DNA of 64,000 nt, taken from Ornithodoros turicata. Lineage: Eukaryota > Arthropoda > Arachnida > Ixodida > Argasidae. This document shows, in pieces, positions 1 through 11,215 of the stretch. A program made the translations under genes and the position numbers. Numbering within the stretch: the stretch's first letter is position 1; each line of letters opens with the position of its first letter. The notes beneath the pieces were generated by a model. It did not search any database. It saw only the letters and a program-made list of their open reading frames with translations, and was not told the DNA's origin. Location of the stretch: contig NC_088203.1 in assembly GCF_037126465.1 (NCBI RefSeq), forward strand, positions 83,700,668 to 83,764,667. The letters are read 5' to 3'.

Positions 1-340
1 AACGAAATATCTCCAGGTCCACCCTATCACTTACGTAGTGTGTGAGTACGTATTCTGCGACCTTGTTACCTTCAAAGTTACAGTTGCATCTGCACGCTGG
101 ACGTGTCTTTCCAGTCTGCTATCTGCGTACAAGGTCACCTATAGCGTTGTTTTGCTCCGCTGGCAACACTGACGGACATCCGATGTTGCTTCCCCCGCTC
201 CTTCGCTCTTCGTCTGATTCTTTTTGCTGTAGCATCTTATCTTGTGTGTCTATGGAAATACGCTTCCTGAGCCGCAAGTATGAAAAAATGACCCTTTCAC
301 CGCCGTCGTATGTTAAACAACTGCATTTCCTGGTGTGCAA
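1..340 (-). pseudogene. Eroded minus-strand reading frame at the window edge, unidentified
   Basis: Reading leftwards from about 340, one frame stays open to the window edge except for a single TAG at 119-121. The part after the stop is Cys-rich (ACRCNCNFEG) and runs through VAEYVLTHY to base 1. A GTAAGTG donor-like site lies at about 30-36 on the minus strand, so an exon of about 84 bases after the TAG is a second reading. I do not recognise the family. It may be part of a larger element or an exon continuing to the left of the window, or it may be chance. Confidence 0.2.
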
Positions 341-729
341 TGCTAAGGTAGTACTTCGTAGGCAGAATTGCTAAGGTGCCGTACCTCAAGGTTACCCTCT
401 GACCTCTAACCTATCCGTTTTATTGATAACGAAATTAAAATTTGTTTAATGCGATGTCTTTTTTTTATTTAGCAATTTTATTGTAATCTGTGCAGTATCT
501 GTAATGCATATGGGCTCTCTGCTACCTGCATTGCTTTGAACGACACGCGAGAGGTATTCGCCTACCTACAACACATGCCTGTGAACCCAATGGGAGAGAC
601 ATGCATCGGAGGATTGCATCGTGTCACCTCACGACTTCCCTTTCATAACGAACGCACAGGAATCTTCATGAATTCCCTGCGCTACTACAGTTGCAGAGTG
701 TTGTGAGTAAGAGTAATCTTAATCTCGTT

Positions 730-832
730 GAGGACTATTTGGAGTGATGGGGAATAAAGTTCGGGATCACGAAACTAAAATGGGGTTAACTGCACTTTAG
801 GGGCTAGAAGCTGTAATTACTCTATAATTTAT
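730..832. repeat. Dispersed repeat, copy 1 (pair with 5553-5665)
   Basis: Contains ACTAAAATGGGG, then a short spacer, then GCTAGAAGCTGTAATT and CTCT. The same ordered words occur at 5553-5665 in the same orientation. No terminal repeats are visible. It is an old interspersed repeat of unknown class. Confidence 0.5.
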
Positions 833-1262
833 AGGGTTTCTTTTTTCGTGTGCATACTGGGAGTATAAGTTAAATTAGTGAGGCAATTGCGAACATTCGC
901 GCAAATTTCGTGCGAGTCGTTTTGCTGTGACGTACCGCTGAAAACAACAGTGTCGTATAGCACATTAGCACCATACTCGCGGTATCGCATTAGCCCAAAC
1001 GCGGTATACGCGAGTTAATTGTCGTACAATGGGGGAACTGATGATCGCGGTATTCAGTGACTCGTCAACGAACCCGCGATTCCTCTGAAAACTTCGATCG
1101 CCGACATAAAAAAAAAGAAAAAAAAGAAAGAAAAGTATAAAGCAGCAAAGACTTCGTGGAAAGCGACTAAACTGCACTTCTTTTGGTTTTGCAATAATAA
1201 TAACATTAACAATAACATTAATGCTTATTTATTACCATCATCATCATGATAATAATAATAAT

Positions 1263-1389
1263 CGGCTTACGCGAGCGTGTTGTGTTGTGTTCTGTATGTT
1301 TGCTGTTTAATTTTGCCAATAAATAATAACCATTATTTACTGTAAAATTCAACAACGCACGTACAGAACACAACGGCCCGCGTGAGCCG
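1263..1389. mobile_element. Small imperfect hairpin element
   Basis: The left arm starts CGGCTTACGCGAGCGTGTTG and the right arm ends with its imperfect complement (CGGCCCGCGTGAGCCG). The arms are about 50 bases each around an AT-rich loop of AATAATAACC. This fits a short foldback or MITE-like element. No clear target duplication is visible. Confidence 0.5.
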
Positions 1390-1390
1390 A

Positions 1391-2371
1391 CAGGCGAATG
1401 TCAATCAAAACTGTAGACACACTGCTCGCTATAATTCGTATCGATACAAAATTGTTTCGAAATATTATATTACAAGCCTTATTGTGCATCAGTACATCAG
1501 TATAATGGCGTTGTATGCCAGAAGCTCTATCTCGGAGACTCCAGAACTGTCCCCCTCCTCTATAACCTGTTTACCAACTGTATAGAGAAGTGCCCCCCTT
1601 CAGTTATCGACTGTTTGGGAAGGATTATCGGCTGGTCGCCCCACAAAGTTTTCCACAGTTGCAAATAGCTCGATACTCTGTGCGGTAATGCTTCATATTT
1701 ATCAGCAAGATCGCTTAGTATCAGTTGAGATTTATGCACCCATTACAGTTACATTCTTAAGTACCTTCTCTGAAAAAAAATGAAAAAAAAAGTGCTCTGA
1801 CATATGAACCCCCCATTACTTCCATATAAAACAAAATGGTGGTATCACACTATGTTGTATCACTAACGTTTTCCCAGGCACATAGCGGTACGATTCGAAC
1901 CTGTGCATAGATAGGTGGAGAGAGTGGCAACTTCCCGCGCGACACACACCTGACCTTTCATTACACTGCGCTGGCTGGTTATTCGCCTGGAACGATCGCC
2001 ATGGTTGCTGTAATCGCATAGGGCCCCGACAGAGCACTGTCTTCCACAACTTGTACTCACAGTCATTAAAGCCTAGAATGATGTTTCGCTTCGATAGCTT
2101 ACACAGGGACTGGCTATGATAGATCAAGCGGAAACAACACAAAAACAGGATTCGCTCTTAGCTCTTCGACAGGACATTATCCGTTGGCAACTACGTATAC
2201 AATGATGAATTTCCATTTGCGGAAGGTCGCAGCAGAAGAAAGGACATGCAGAGCAGGTGCAAGTGGATAGAAAGTTTGTACTTGTGTTATTGTTCTGTAC
2301 GACTTCTACGAGTACGTACGAGCTCTGTTTGATGTGCATGATGTCTATATATGTCCATGTCTATATATGTC
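1391..2371. other. No recognisable feature
   Basis: Non-coding-looking sequence with short A runs near 1770-1790. Open frames on both strands in 1816-2142 match no family I know. Confidence 0.4.
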
Positions 2372-2375
2372 TATA

Positions 2376-2586
2376 CAGCGTGTTTGCTCTAACGTGTCCA
2401 GAAATTATATTTAAAGCGAGCGATAAAAGAAAAGCAAGTGGTACTTCTCTGCTACGTAAGTAAGAAACAGGTACTGCTTCACTAGCAGCACCTGTTTCTT
2501 AGTCCAGTAGCTGAAAAGTAGCGCTCGTTTCTCTTTTATCGCTCGATTTAAATAAAATTTCGGGACACGTTAGAGCAAACACCCTG
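2376..2586. mobile_element. TA-flanked palindromic element, 211 bp
   Basis: The two halves are near-complete inverted repeats: the left end is CAGCGTGTTTGCTCTAACGT and the right end is its complement ending CACCCTG. TA flanks both sides (2374-2375 and 2587-2588). The terminal CAGGGTGTTT-type motif recurs in the larger palindromes at 46 and 57 kb. There is no coding capacity, so it is a non-autonomous DNA element. Confidence 0.7.
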
Positions 2587-2590
2587 TATA

Positions 2591-4490
2591 TCATGATTTC
2601 AAAGCAGCAGGACCAGAGGAATGGGAATGTAAACTGCTCTTCCTACGAGTGCTCACAGACATTGTAGTGTGGGAACATGTTAAAGATCGTTGTGTCCAAT
2701 AGTATCATTCCGCGCTCATCGAACCATTTCCATATATTTCATCCCACTGGATGGTGTTACATCCAAGTACACACACGATTTTTTGCATAGCTTGTTCGCT
2801 CTTCTGCCGGTTACCGCTCAAAATGTCCGTCATTCCTGTCCGCACAAGTTCGGAATTCGTCGCGACACTGCTGTGTAAAGGCATCTTTTTGTTTCCCCCT
2901 CCTGTCGTTAACCACAAGACGTGCACGAAAGAAAGTATCATGAAAAAGAAGCACGAACAGAATTACCTGTTTCCTAGCGAGCGATCTTCGTCTCAAACGG
3001 CCCAGTTTGAAGAACCTTTTCGGCATGGCTGTCAAACGGAAGCTCGCACTCGAAGCGCGAAACTACTGTTGCGCTCATCGCGTCACACCTTTGTATCTCG
3101 TCACACCTTGCACGTTCAACCACATTAAAAAAACAAAACAAAGTGAACCCGTAGACACCGCTACAAGCACGACAACCCACTCACGGCCGAGCAGCGTTCC
3201 TCTTCATGTGTGCCATGTTTCACCCATCTTGCACCCGCGCGGCTACACCCCTACCACACCACTACCGCACTGCCACAAGGCACCGGCCGACCTCGCGCAC
3301 ACTTTCTGGCCATCAGATTCACGGAACAACTAGCAACGAGACGTCGCACATATAGGCCTAGCCGTCTTCCACTGTTCGATTGATTTTTCGACTCCCACCG
3401 AGCAGGCCGGCGGCACGAGACAGAACTCAGCCGCAGAACGTTCACTGCAGAGATGCCTTGCCGAAGCTGTCACCGACTCTGGGGTTTTCGCACGGAGTAT
3501 AATACGGGCAATTAACAGAAACTGTCACTCGCGCATTTCATTGAAAGCGGTGACCGCGGTAAAAACGGCCGGCGTCCGGGATCGAGAGTGTGGTGCAGTG
3601 TGGGAAAGCCGAGGCGTCGGAGACGCGGGTATGTTCCATTCTGCGTCGGACAGGGGTGGGTCTCCCCCCGCTCCGAATACTGCTTCTTAATGAGGGATTG
3701 GCGTGTTCAGCTGATCGGTGAATGATGCTTCGCATAACGGTATGCAAGTTTATTTCGAATGGTGAGTGGGAGGGAAGTAGCTCTTTGCACGAAGAGAACT
3801 ATTCAGTGGCTTTTTCAGACTTGAATGGTGATTTCCTTTAGCGGTTCATAAAACATTCATACTCAGTGATTATAAAGTGCCGTATTTGACACGCGGAAAC
3901 GTTTCAGGTCAATATGTCGCACCGACGAAAAAAAAAATAAGTTGGAATGCAGTTGTGTAGGAGTTGTTCAACGTACATACGTCAATGGAAAAGTACATTT
4001 GTTAGAAAGCTGATAAAGCTACGCACTCCGCTGAACATGTTTGTTATACACCTGCGAGAGTGATAAGATAAAAATTGATATATCGGTAAATATTCCCCCT
4101 GCAACTGAAAATTGGGAGTAGAAGTCGGTCCCATTTATTTTACTAATTTTATTCAGTAGGCACGTTATATTTTTAATCTAAAAAAGGCCCGCCTTAATCA
4201 CTTTAAACTGCTATTGCAGTGTACACGTAATCATTTTCTCACACATTTTGCAAAAACGACAAATGTTCACGTAACGCAGAGTGTGTCACGCAGCACGGTA
4301 GTGGAAATTGCCCCAGTATATTTGGTATCATTGTCATAGGTATAAAGAAATAACCTATGGACGTCAATGCGGTAACGATATTCTTGCTCTCGAAGTTGTG
4401 CACGGATCATATAAAGACTACTAGGACTAAGTACTACAAGGACCTAGCATAGCAAGCGTCGTCGTTATATTTAAAGTTCGCGCGCTCCAA
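2591..4490. other. No recognisable gene or repeat
   Basis: Small overlapping open frames occur on both strands, but none resembles a known protein. The 3160-3740 stretch is more CpG-rich than its surroundings. I see no splice-bounded open exon. Confidence 0.4.
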
Positions 4491-4496
4491 AGCTGT

Positions 4497-4665
4497 TTCG
4501 GTAGGCTCGCGCAAGAGCTCGTGGCAAATCACGGGCGAAGTTCCCTCAGAAGTCGGCCCAGGACGCACATTCCCCAGGGCGTCAGTCGTGACGTTGCCCA
4601 CCTCTGTGAGGCCCACAACGGCAAGCCCTCTCGCCATCACCACCACCACGACAACTGGTAGATGG
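4497..4665 (+). repeat. SINE tail with CAC-repeat 3' end (5'-truncated)
   Basis: Carries the middle block with AAGTCGGCCCAGGACGC, then the tail block AGTCGTGACGTTGCCCAC followed by CTCTGTGAGG and ACAACGGCAAGCC. It ends in CCATCACCACCACCAC. The same tail occurs at 56.4, 60.8 and 63.6 kb. The tRNA-like head is missing here. A second SINE starts directly downstream. Confidence 0.65.
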
Positions 4666-4689
4666 GGCTCCTGCTCGTGTGCCACAGCC

Positions 4690-4955
4690 GTTTAGGATAA
4701 TCGCCACACCGAGACTAGGAGCTGACGTGGGTTCGAACCCCGGCACCGGCTGTGCTTTCTGAGGTTTTCCCTGGGTTTTCCGGCAGACTTTCCAGACGAA
4801 TGTTGACACAGTTCCCCCTGAAGTCGGCCCAGGACGCATACTAACACGCCCATTCCTTCCTCCTGTCCTCTTTGCATATGTCTACCTCTGTATGCCGCTC
4901 ATAGCCCCAGTTTTTTTGCTGCACTAATACGGAAAGAGAAAAAAATAACTCATGT
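4690..4955 (+). repeat. tRNA-derived SINE (head with B box, long tail)
   Basis: A polymerase III B-box match GGTTCGAACCC lies at 4730-4740. It is followed by the SINE body GAGGTTTTCCCTGGGTTTTC and GTCGGCCCAGGACGCATACT. The 3' part matches the better-preserved copy at 21086-21400 and ends in A-rich sequence. The body resembles SINEs known from ixodid ticks such as Ruka; that identity is from memory, not from alignment. No clear target duplication is visible. Confidence 0.65.
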
Positions 4956-5023
4956 ACTAATTGTTTCAGCGTAAAATTCATTTGTGCTTATTATATACTC
5001 TTATTCGTTCTACTTTTCCACAG

Positions 5024-5110
5024 GTTACGAATCTGCCGCTGTGAAGACGTGCGCACCCAGATAGAAAGGATCTACAGGGTACGGAGCAGCAAACACTTTA
5101 CCAACCAGTG
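5024..5110 (+). CDS. Predicted internal exon of an unidentified gene
   Basis: This 87-base exon is preceded by an excellent acceptor (TTCTACTTTTCCACAG) and followed by a GTGAGC donor. Only the frame starting at the second base is open; the other two contain stops. The frame gives 28 full codons, including RICRCEDVRTQIERIYRVR and ending SSKHFTNQ, then two bases of a split codon. The length is a multiple of three. The peptide is basic with a short C-R-C motif. I recognise no family. No neighbouring exon is certain; the ORF at 47.7 kb is on the same strand and could be phase-compatible. Support is from splice signals and frame only. Confidence 0.5.
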
Positions 5111-5552
5111 GTGAGCCATTTTATGGTGACTGACCCGTCAGTTTCGGGTGATACTTTTAAATGCCACTGCAGATTCCAGTAGTGCAGGCTTATTAAGTTC
5201 GATTAGATCTTACCTCAAAGAGTCATGGAACACAATATATGCAATAGATTCTCGTTGCTTAAGTTTCAAGTACGTTGCTCACTTTTTAGTTCACAAAGGA
5301 CGATAAAAACGCGAAAGCAAACCTGAGAGTACGTGTGAAAATATTTTCGTGTAAGCATCGCACCTTCTCGTTCAGGATATCGACGAGACGGGCACCTGAG
5401 GGCTATCAAAACCCAAAATAAGGCTATCGGATTCGTCATGAACCATTACACTAACAGAACTTTGTGTGCCCACACATACTATGTGCAGACTATACTGAGA
5501 CGGTAATGAAGCGAAGTGGATGGAAACTTACGGACTCATTTGTAATTAGTCC

Positions 5553-5665
5553 TTTTGGTGACTAATTGCAGTGCTGGAAAGTAATTTGTGAAGCCACGTG
5601 ACTAAAATGGGGAGTAATTGCAGCGTAGGCGACTAGAAGCTGTAATTGCTCTCCAATTCTTTTTT
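5553..5665. repeat. Dispersed repeat, copy 2 (pair with 730-832)
   Basis: Shares GTGACTAAAATGGGG, GACTAGAAGCTGTAATT and CTCTCCAATT with the copy at 730-832, in the same order. It is better preserved than copy 1. The class is unknown. Confidence 0.5.
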
Positions 5666-5669
5666 ATAT

Positions 5670-6560
5670 TTATTTGGGCGTACATAATAGTGGGTTTCAG
5701 TCGATCATAAGCACTTCTAATAAGAAGCCTCTAATCAGTAACGTAACGCGAGCCGCTTTAAAGGAATAATACCAGTGGATTATCGTGTTTTCGGAATTGC
5801 TATCGTGAACACCTTCTATGTACTAAAACTTCAAAATCTAATTTATCTTACGGGATACGAGAACCGGATATTGCGGATCGACTTCCTTACGCTCCAGCAA
5901 AAACAGCAGCGTTTGAGATAATGTCCAAAATGCACGCCCAACTACACGAGCCGAGCAGATCAGACAGAAGCTGCAATGGTATTCAAGACACATAGTATTC
6001 ATTCCTATAATGAATTGACCAACGCCATGGCGCTGCATTCACTTAGATCGGCTAGACTCGTCGAAGTACGAATCAATTTCACTAACATGCATATTTTTTA
6101 AGAGCTACATTAAAAAAAAAGGAACATTTAAATACAGTTATCGCGAAGCACAATATCGTTTTTACCGTAACATAGTTTCAAACGAGTTTTATCTTGCATT
6201 ACCGAGGTCGCCGGAATGCTGCGCAGCTTTGTTAGAGTGATCGGTAACAAAAGGAAAAGTGATAGCAGCCCGCTGGATCTTTTTTTCAGAGCGTGCCCGT
6301 ACGTTCCCTTGTCCCAATGGTATCTTCGAATGGACGCCTGCGAGCGTTCGAGAGCGCTTTCGGGAGACGTTCCCTGTTCGGTTGGAGCGCTCTGATCATA
6401 TTCATTCCGCTGGTTCTTCACGAGCACTTGCCTCCGTCTCGGGGAACTCTGGGCCGCTCTGAACTGCATTGTCAGAGCAGTTGTAAGATCTTGCAGGGTT
6501 CCGGTAACGTGACTCTCCGCGCTTCCGCTGAGAAGCCTTATCGCGCCAGCGCGGTTGTCA
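5670..6560. other. No recognisable feature
   Basis: A minus-strand frame of 160 codons (6128-6610) overlaps a plus-strand frame of 120 codons. Neither resembles a known protein and the minus one runs into the LINE 3' end, so both are probably chance. Confidence 0.4.
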
Positions 6561-6565
6561 AGCAG

Positions 6566-7083
6566 ACAAACAAACAACTTTATTGTGAGATGATGAATGG
6601 GCAGTTTCATCGCCAGGGGCGATACTCTTCCTCATTGCTGGAGGTGATGCGGTGAATGATAAATATGAATAAGGATCGAAGACTTGTGCTATCCAGATAG
6701 GTGGAGACAGCCTTGAGGGCAGAGCGTTGGTGGCCTGAATGTAGTCAGGGACCAAGCAATCTTGTGAGAGAGTCCACCTCGATAAGGGATCCGGAGAGTA
6801 CGGTTCGGGAAGGTTGGTTGTGTGGACAAGGGAGAAGAATGTGCTCTAGATCATCTACGGCACCGCAGTGACAGCATTGGGGAGAGTCAACTTGTCTCAA
6901 GCGGTAACGCCACTGCGCTGTAAAAGCCACATCGAGGCGAATTCGATGAACTAATGCGTGGTTGTCCTGGCACGAATCACCTCTATATTTTTGTTCTTCG
7001 ACAGAAATGACGTTTGATTTTGTCATCGACGTTTTCCTACTCCGAGGACGGTTGCCGTGTTCGGCTTGTCGGAGTCTCCTCAC
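6566..7083 (-). pseudogene. 3' end of a non-LTR retrotransposon (C-terminal ORF plus 3' UTR)
   Basis: The minus-strand frame 7083-6745 encodes the region that follows RNase H in I-like LINE proteins: HRIRLDVAFTAQWRYRL, then a zinc-knuckle-like C-x2-C-x7-H-x4-C (CCHCGAVDDLEHILLPC), and a terminal LLGP. The same order is seen in the LINE at 26-28 kb. The 3' UTR runs down to 6566, where the minus strand ends in an A/T-rich tail (reverse of ACAACTTTATT). The UTR words GGGCAGTTTCATCGCCAGG recur in slightly altered form at 55094-55184, so it is a multi-copy family. The RT and RNase H domains are absent: this is a 5'-truncated dead copy. Confidence 0.75.
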
Positions 7084-7580
7084 GCTCGAATTTGTAGCGA
7101 GAAGTGGATTCGCATGCTATGACTCAGAGGATGGGTGCGAGTAGTCAAGGGTGCCATACATAACCTATTTTCTTTGAGATGGTCACATGCTACACTGGAT
7201 GCCTGCTTCTTTACGCATGATAAGAGTATTTGTTACCGCAGATGTTTCACGACTTCGAACGCAGAGTTTTTACCATATTTAATATGGGTTAATTTCTGTG
7301 TTAACGTTACCTCAAATGTGTTCAAATTCAGTAAACATTATATGCTAAGTGTGCGGATGAATGAAGAATGAAACGAAAAGAAAGGCCAAAAGCACAAAGA
7401 AATATAGCCCGAAGTTTTCTTACTGGCATAATTCAATAGTTGTTGGGAGAAAAGGATTAATGCACGGTGTTTTAAAAGCCAGGCTAATCCGGAACGCAAA
7501 TAGCGTTTAGCTTAGAAAAGGAGCTACGAAAACATTTTCATTTACGAGACATGCAAACTTGACGACGTGGAAAGCTTTCC

Positions 7581-7867
7581 ATTGTTCTTCTTCACAACAG
7601 CAACCTTCCCCAGAGGGCAGTTTTGTGTGGGTGGATTTCAATCATCCACCCTGTGGTTCAGACCTTGTTCCGAGTGATTTTCACCTTTTCCGTAGGCTTA
7701 AATAGCTCCTGGGTGGAAAAAATTATAAAGGTGATGACTAATTGCGACTTGCAGTCCAGAATTCCTTAAATGGACTGGCGGCGACCGTCTACGACAACAA
7801 GATTTTAAAGCACGTGAGCCGATATGATGTATGCTTAAATGAAGGAGATGATTACGTGGAAAAATAG
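7581..7867 (+). pseudogene. Mariner-type transposase, C-terminal fragment
   Basis: In the frame from 7643 the translation starts HPPCGSDLVPSDFHLFRRLK. This matches the mariner block around the third catalytic Asp (HPPYSPDLAPSD in active mariners). Here the catalytic D is kept, while Tyr-Ser-Pro is changed to Cys-Gly-Ser. It continues with GLAATVYDNKILKHV, SRYDVC and DYVEK before a stop at 7865-7867. Two in-frame stops break it (after RRLK, and after GDD). Upstream, LLHNS in another frame corresponds to the LLHDNA block, with its Asp lost, so there is also a frameshift. The N-terminal DNA-binding half and the terminal repeats are not visible. Confidence 0.85.
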
Positions 7868-8273
7868 ATTAAGGTACTGTGTACATAAGACTATATAATT
7901 GAATAAGAAAATGTTGATTTAATTTTTGAAAAGCTAAACGGTCTTTACTTCCTGATTTATCCTCGTATTTTCACAATGATTTGCAGAGGGATTTTGGCAT
8001 TCAATTATGTTATGCGTGCCGATGCTTATGACCAAATTGTATTATGTAAAAAAAACGAACGAGTTAGCGAACGAGTTGTATTCGTCTTAGCAAACGAGTG
8101 TTTGCTAAGACGAATACAACAAAATTACCACTGGTGCAACCAGCACTGCGACATGGTTTCTAATCACTCCATTCTATTGCATACAAATGTGGAACTATGG
8201 AAATGTCTTCGTGGAGTATTGGAGAAGAGAACATGATTTATTATTATTATTTTGATGACGGATCTATCGAGTA

Positions 8274-8453
8274 CAGTGAACCCTCGTTATTATGACCATG
8301 GTCGTTCCCGAAAATTTCGGTCATAATGCGGAATTGTCATATTAACGGGGGGGGGGGGGATTTGCAGAGGTTTCACAGCATTGTTCCCCAAGAGTATGGT
8401 CGTAAAGCGCGTATGTCAGATTATCGGGGGGTCATATTAACGAGGGTTCACTG
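8274..8453. mobile_element. Pogo/Tigger-like MITE, 180 bp
   Basis: Terminal inverted repeats CAGTGAACCCTCGTTA and TAACGAGGGTTCACTG are flanked by TA on both sides (8272-8273, 8454-8455). The CAGTNNAACCCTCG-type terminus is typical of Tigger/pogo relatives in the Tc1/mariner superfamily. It has no coding capacity and contains a run of 13 G (8347-8359). Confidence 0.8.
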
Positions 8454-8459
8454 TATACA

Positions 8460-9594
8460 AGTGTCGGACGTGGATATAATGAAACAAACTTAGTATTCTC
8501 ATTTTATCCTCAAATGCTTTATTACGAATGATTTTTTTTACTTCGAAAATGTTACAGTTAAGAAGCGTTTCTATTTACTGTCAATTCCATGGCTGCTTAC
8601 GCCAAGTTCTCGAAGACGACGCAGAACTGTAGTCAAACTATCGCCAACCGAAAGACAGCTTTTTATATTCGTAACATAAGGGTATCAAGTTCGCCGATGA
8701 AGCGTTCGAATCATAGCTGTTGTCAACCTCAGTGGGACTGTAGCATTTTATGTCGCTATGGGCAACCGAACCACTTAAACCGTGGGAAGGTCCAGCTGGC
8801 AATCTCTGAAAAAAGGGTGCAGTCGGGCCTCCGTCTGGGAAGTGAAGTGGAATGTGTCGTGCCATTATCCCTCTAATGTGTTCTATATCGACGCGGCAAG
8901 CCGTTGACACAAACATAACGTCTGTTGAGCTGTCGAGTTATGTCAGTTACACACTTACTCATTGGTACGTGTCCTGCAAACGAGATACTTCCCTTCAAAA
9001 GGAGTACAGAGGGTAATCCAAAATATTTTCAGTTTAAGAAATCTGATGAAAGTACATGCGTCAATTTGCCGAACAGCACAAAAGGTCTTGATGCCTGCAG
9101 TTTTTTTGTTTAAAAAAAGAATACCCCCCCCCCCCACCCCCAAACACAGCCACCCTCGTTCACTCTCAACTCGCCCCCCGGGGTGTAACAAGGAGAAGGA
9201 CGACTGATGACGTCATAATGTCTGCGCGGTCAGTCGAGGTCAGCGCCTGTCTTTTTGTGTGCGAGGGCTTTCTCCTTGTGCAGTCGCTAAACCTGTTCCC
9301 TAGGGGAAGACTAGGAATTGAAAGGGTGGCCGTGCGCCTGGAGGTTTTCATTGTCCCGCCTTTTCTTCCGAGTTTCCCTGTGTGTAATGTCTCTTCAGCG
9401 CCCTGAACTGCTGTCTAGCAGACGATACTCTGAACCAATCAGCGAGCGCGGACGGTGTAGCGTCAGCGCAAGGTCACGGGTTGGCACTGCTGTCCACCAC
9501 CATTGCACACAGTCGCTCTTTGCGGCGTACTTCAAATTAAATGTCTGCGATAATTATGACTCCTGTGGTGTGAATTACTTTGATGTGCGAATTA
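8460..9594. other. No gene recognised; poly-C tract and CpG-richer block
   Basis: A run of 12 C is at 9124-9135. The block 9190-9500 is CpG-richer and contains CCAATCAGCG at about 9437, which resembles a CCAAT box, but no transcription start or exon can be argued from it. Confidence 0.3.
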
Positions 9595-9596
9595 CA

Positions 9597-9665
9597 GGGT
9601 GTTCAAAATGACTTTAACATGTGATGTATTGGGAAGTATAGGGTTCATTTGTTTATTTGGGAAGG
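9597..9665 (+). repeat. Fragment of a CAGGGTGT-terminated palindromic element
   Basis: Starts TACAGGGTGTTCAAAATGAC, the same kind of terminus as the elements at 41.0, 46.2 and 57.2 kb. The opposite end is missing. Confidence 0.35.
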
Positions 9666-9669
9666 TTCC

Positions 9670-11040
9670 CCACTCGCTGCGGATGTAGTAAGCACTCTAG
9701 TTATTGAAAATAAATGTACATAGACGTTTCACAGCGTAACGTCTTGGAACGTCGTTCTCAGCGACGTGTAGACATAGCTTTGAGCCCGCCTCCTGTTTAT
9801 TCAACACTGCGGATCCATCTCAGGAATCGTACAACTTATCTACAAATGAAAAAAGAAACGAAGGAAATGGACAAACCGGCACCCTAATAGCAGTGCCTAT
9901 GTTGTGCAGTTGCAGACTTTGGACTCCACTTAAACATACAAAAGTAAAGAATGATAATGCAGGAAATTGTGACTTAAATCTGCATTTAGCAGACGAGTAA
10001 AAATACATCAACTGGAAAATGGCAAGAATGTTGTAATGGGACATATAGTTCGTCATATGTACGAAACGCTAAGCACGAAAGCGCTTCTGTAAAGTTTGCT
10101 CCTGCGGTGCGCAAGAGAGCTATGCAGGCAAAGCACGCTTCACAGGCAGCCCCTCCTTGTTTGTTGCTTTGCTTCCGAGATTTGTAGACATGGGAAAAAC
10201 ACAACGTTTGTGCAACCGTGATCAAGATCTGATGCATATAATAATCCAGCAGAATCATCCGTTTCACTTTTTTTTGGTGCATTTCGAGGTTGAGCTTTTC
10301 CAACTGTTATACTCTTGTCGCTTCGATCGATGTGCATGGTAGCGGCATACAGACTACGGGAGCAAAATTGTATTTCGGCGTTGTTTGATGATCATTATCG
10401 TTAACATACAGCATGGTTATGATCACGAAAATCAATTCCAGCAAGTGAAATACTGGACCAACCAGTCGGCTAAATAGTGCAATATGACATCGTACCCTGT
10501 GGCATTGTTCGCGTCTCATGAGCAGCCTGCCAAGGACCACGGCATAACTGGTACAACGCTGTGCCAATCGCTGGTCGCATATTTCTGAACTTGCTACGTC
10601 ATTCTTGATTAAACGGTTCGCTCTACGGTGCTTTCCTGCTCGCTTACAGCACGTGAGCTGACCTCGCAGATCAGTACGCAGCAATTTTACGCAAACTGAA
10701 TGCTTTCCCGCCGAAATGGTACGGAAGAAGCGACGAGTTCCCATATTTACGGAAGGATATCAACGCTAACCCTATAACATCCTCGAACTGTTATTTCAAT
10801 AAGTGTTTCTTCGTCGCGGTGAAGTTTCGCGCGCCAACGAAAGGAAAGCACACCTTCGTATTTCTCAATTAAATTGGATTGAAGTCAACTTTGATTCGCC
10901 GACTTCAAACGGACAGTGTAACCTTGTGGGCTGATTTTACGATTAGAGTTGTATTCGAGCTGTAACTCACACGTTCGTGTGATAGGCCAACTTTCATCCA
11001 GCAGAGGCAGTCTTGGGTAGTACAACCAGAAAAACAACAA
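9670..11040. other. No recognisable gene or repeat
   Basis: The longest frame is a minus-strand ORF of 145 codons (10307-10744) with one hydrophobic stretch (VGPVFHLLELIFVIITMLY). I do not recognise it and no splice or start signal supports it. Confidence 0.35.
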
Positions 11041-11046
11041 CAAATA

Positions 11047-11215
11047 TAATGAGGGGGTATTAACTAAGTTGCCTGTAGCTATAACTAGCTACTTTTTACA
11101 GCAAGTAGTTACTTTTCACAGTACCTAGTTACTCTTTTTACAAAAATAATTTGTAACTATAATTAGTTATCGCTTTTGGTTAACGTAACCGTTAAATGCA
11201 ACTGGAACTACGTTA
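11047..11215. repeat. Degenerate GTTACT/AGTAAC-rich repeat
   Basis: Imperfect repeats of TAGTTACT and TAACTAG in both orientations. The same motif family appears at 11515-11560, 12191-12285 and 16338-16462. It may be one interspersed family or a dispersed satellite. Confidence 0.45.

Noticed and set aside
9430..9460. CCAATCAGCG as a promoter CCAAT box
   Set aside because: A single motif in a CpG-richer block without a start site, TATA box or downstream exon.
10307..10744. 145-codon minus-strand ORF with a hydrophobic stretch
   Set aside because: No start context, no splice signals and no familiar domain; compatible with chance.
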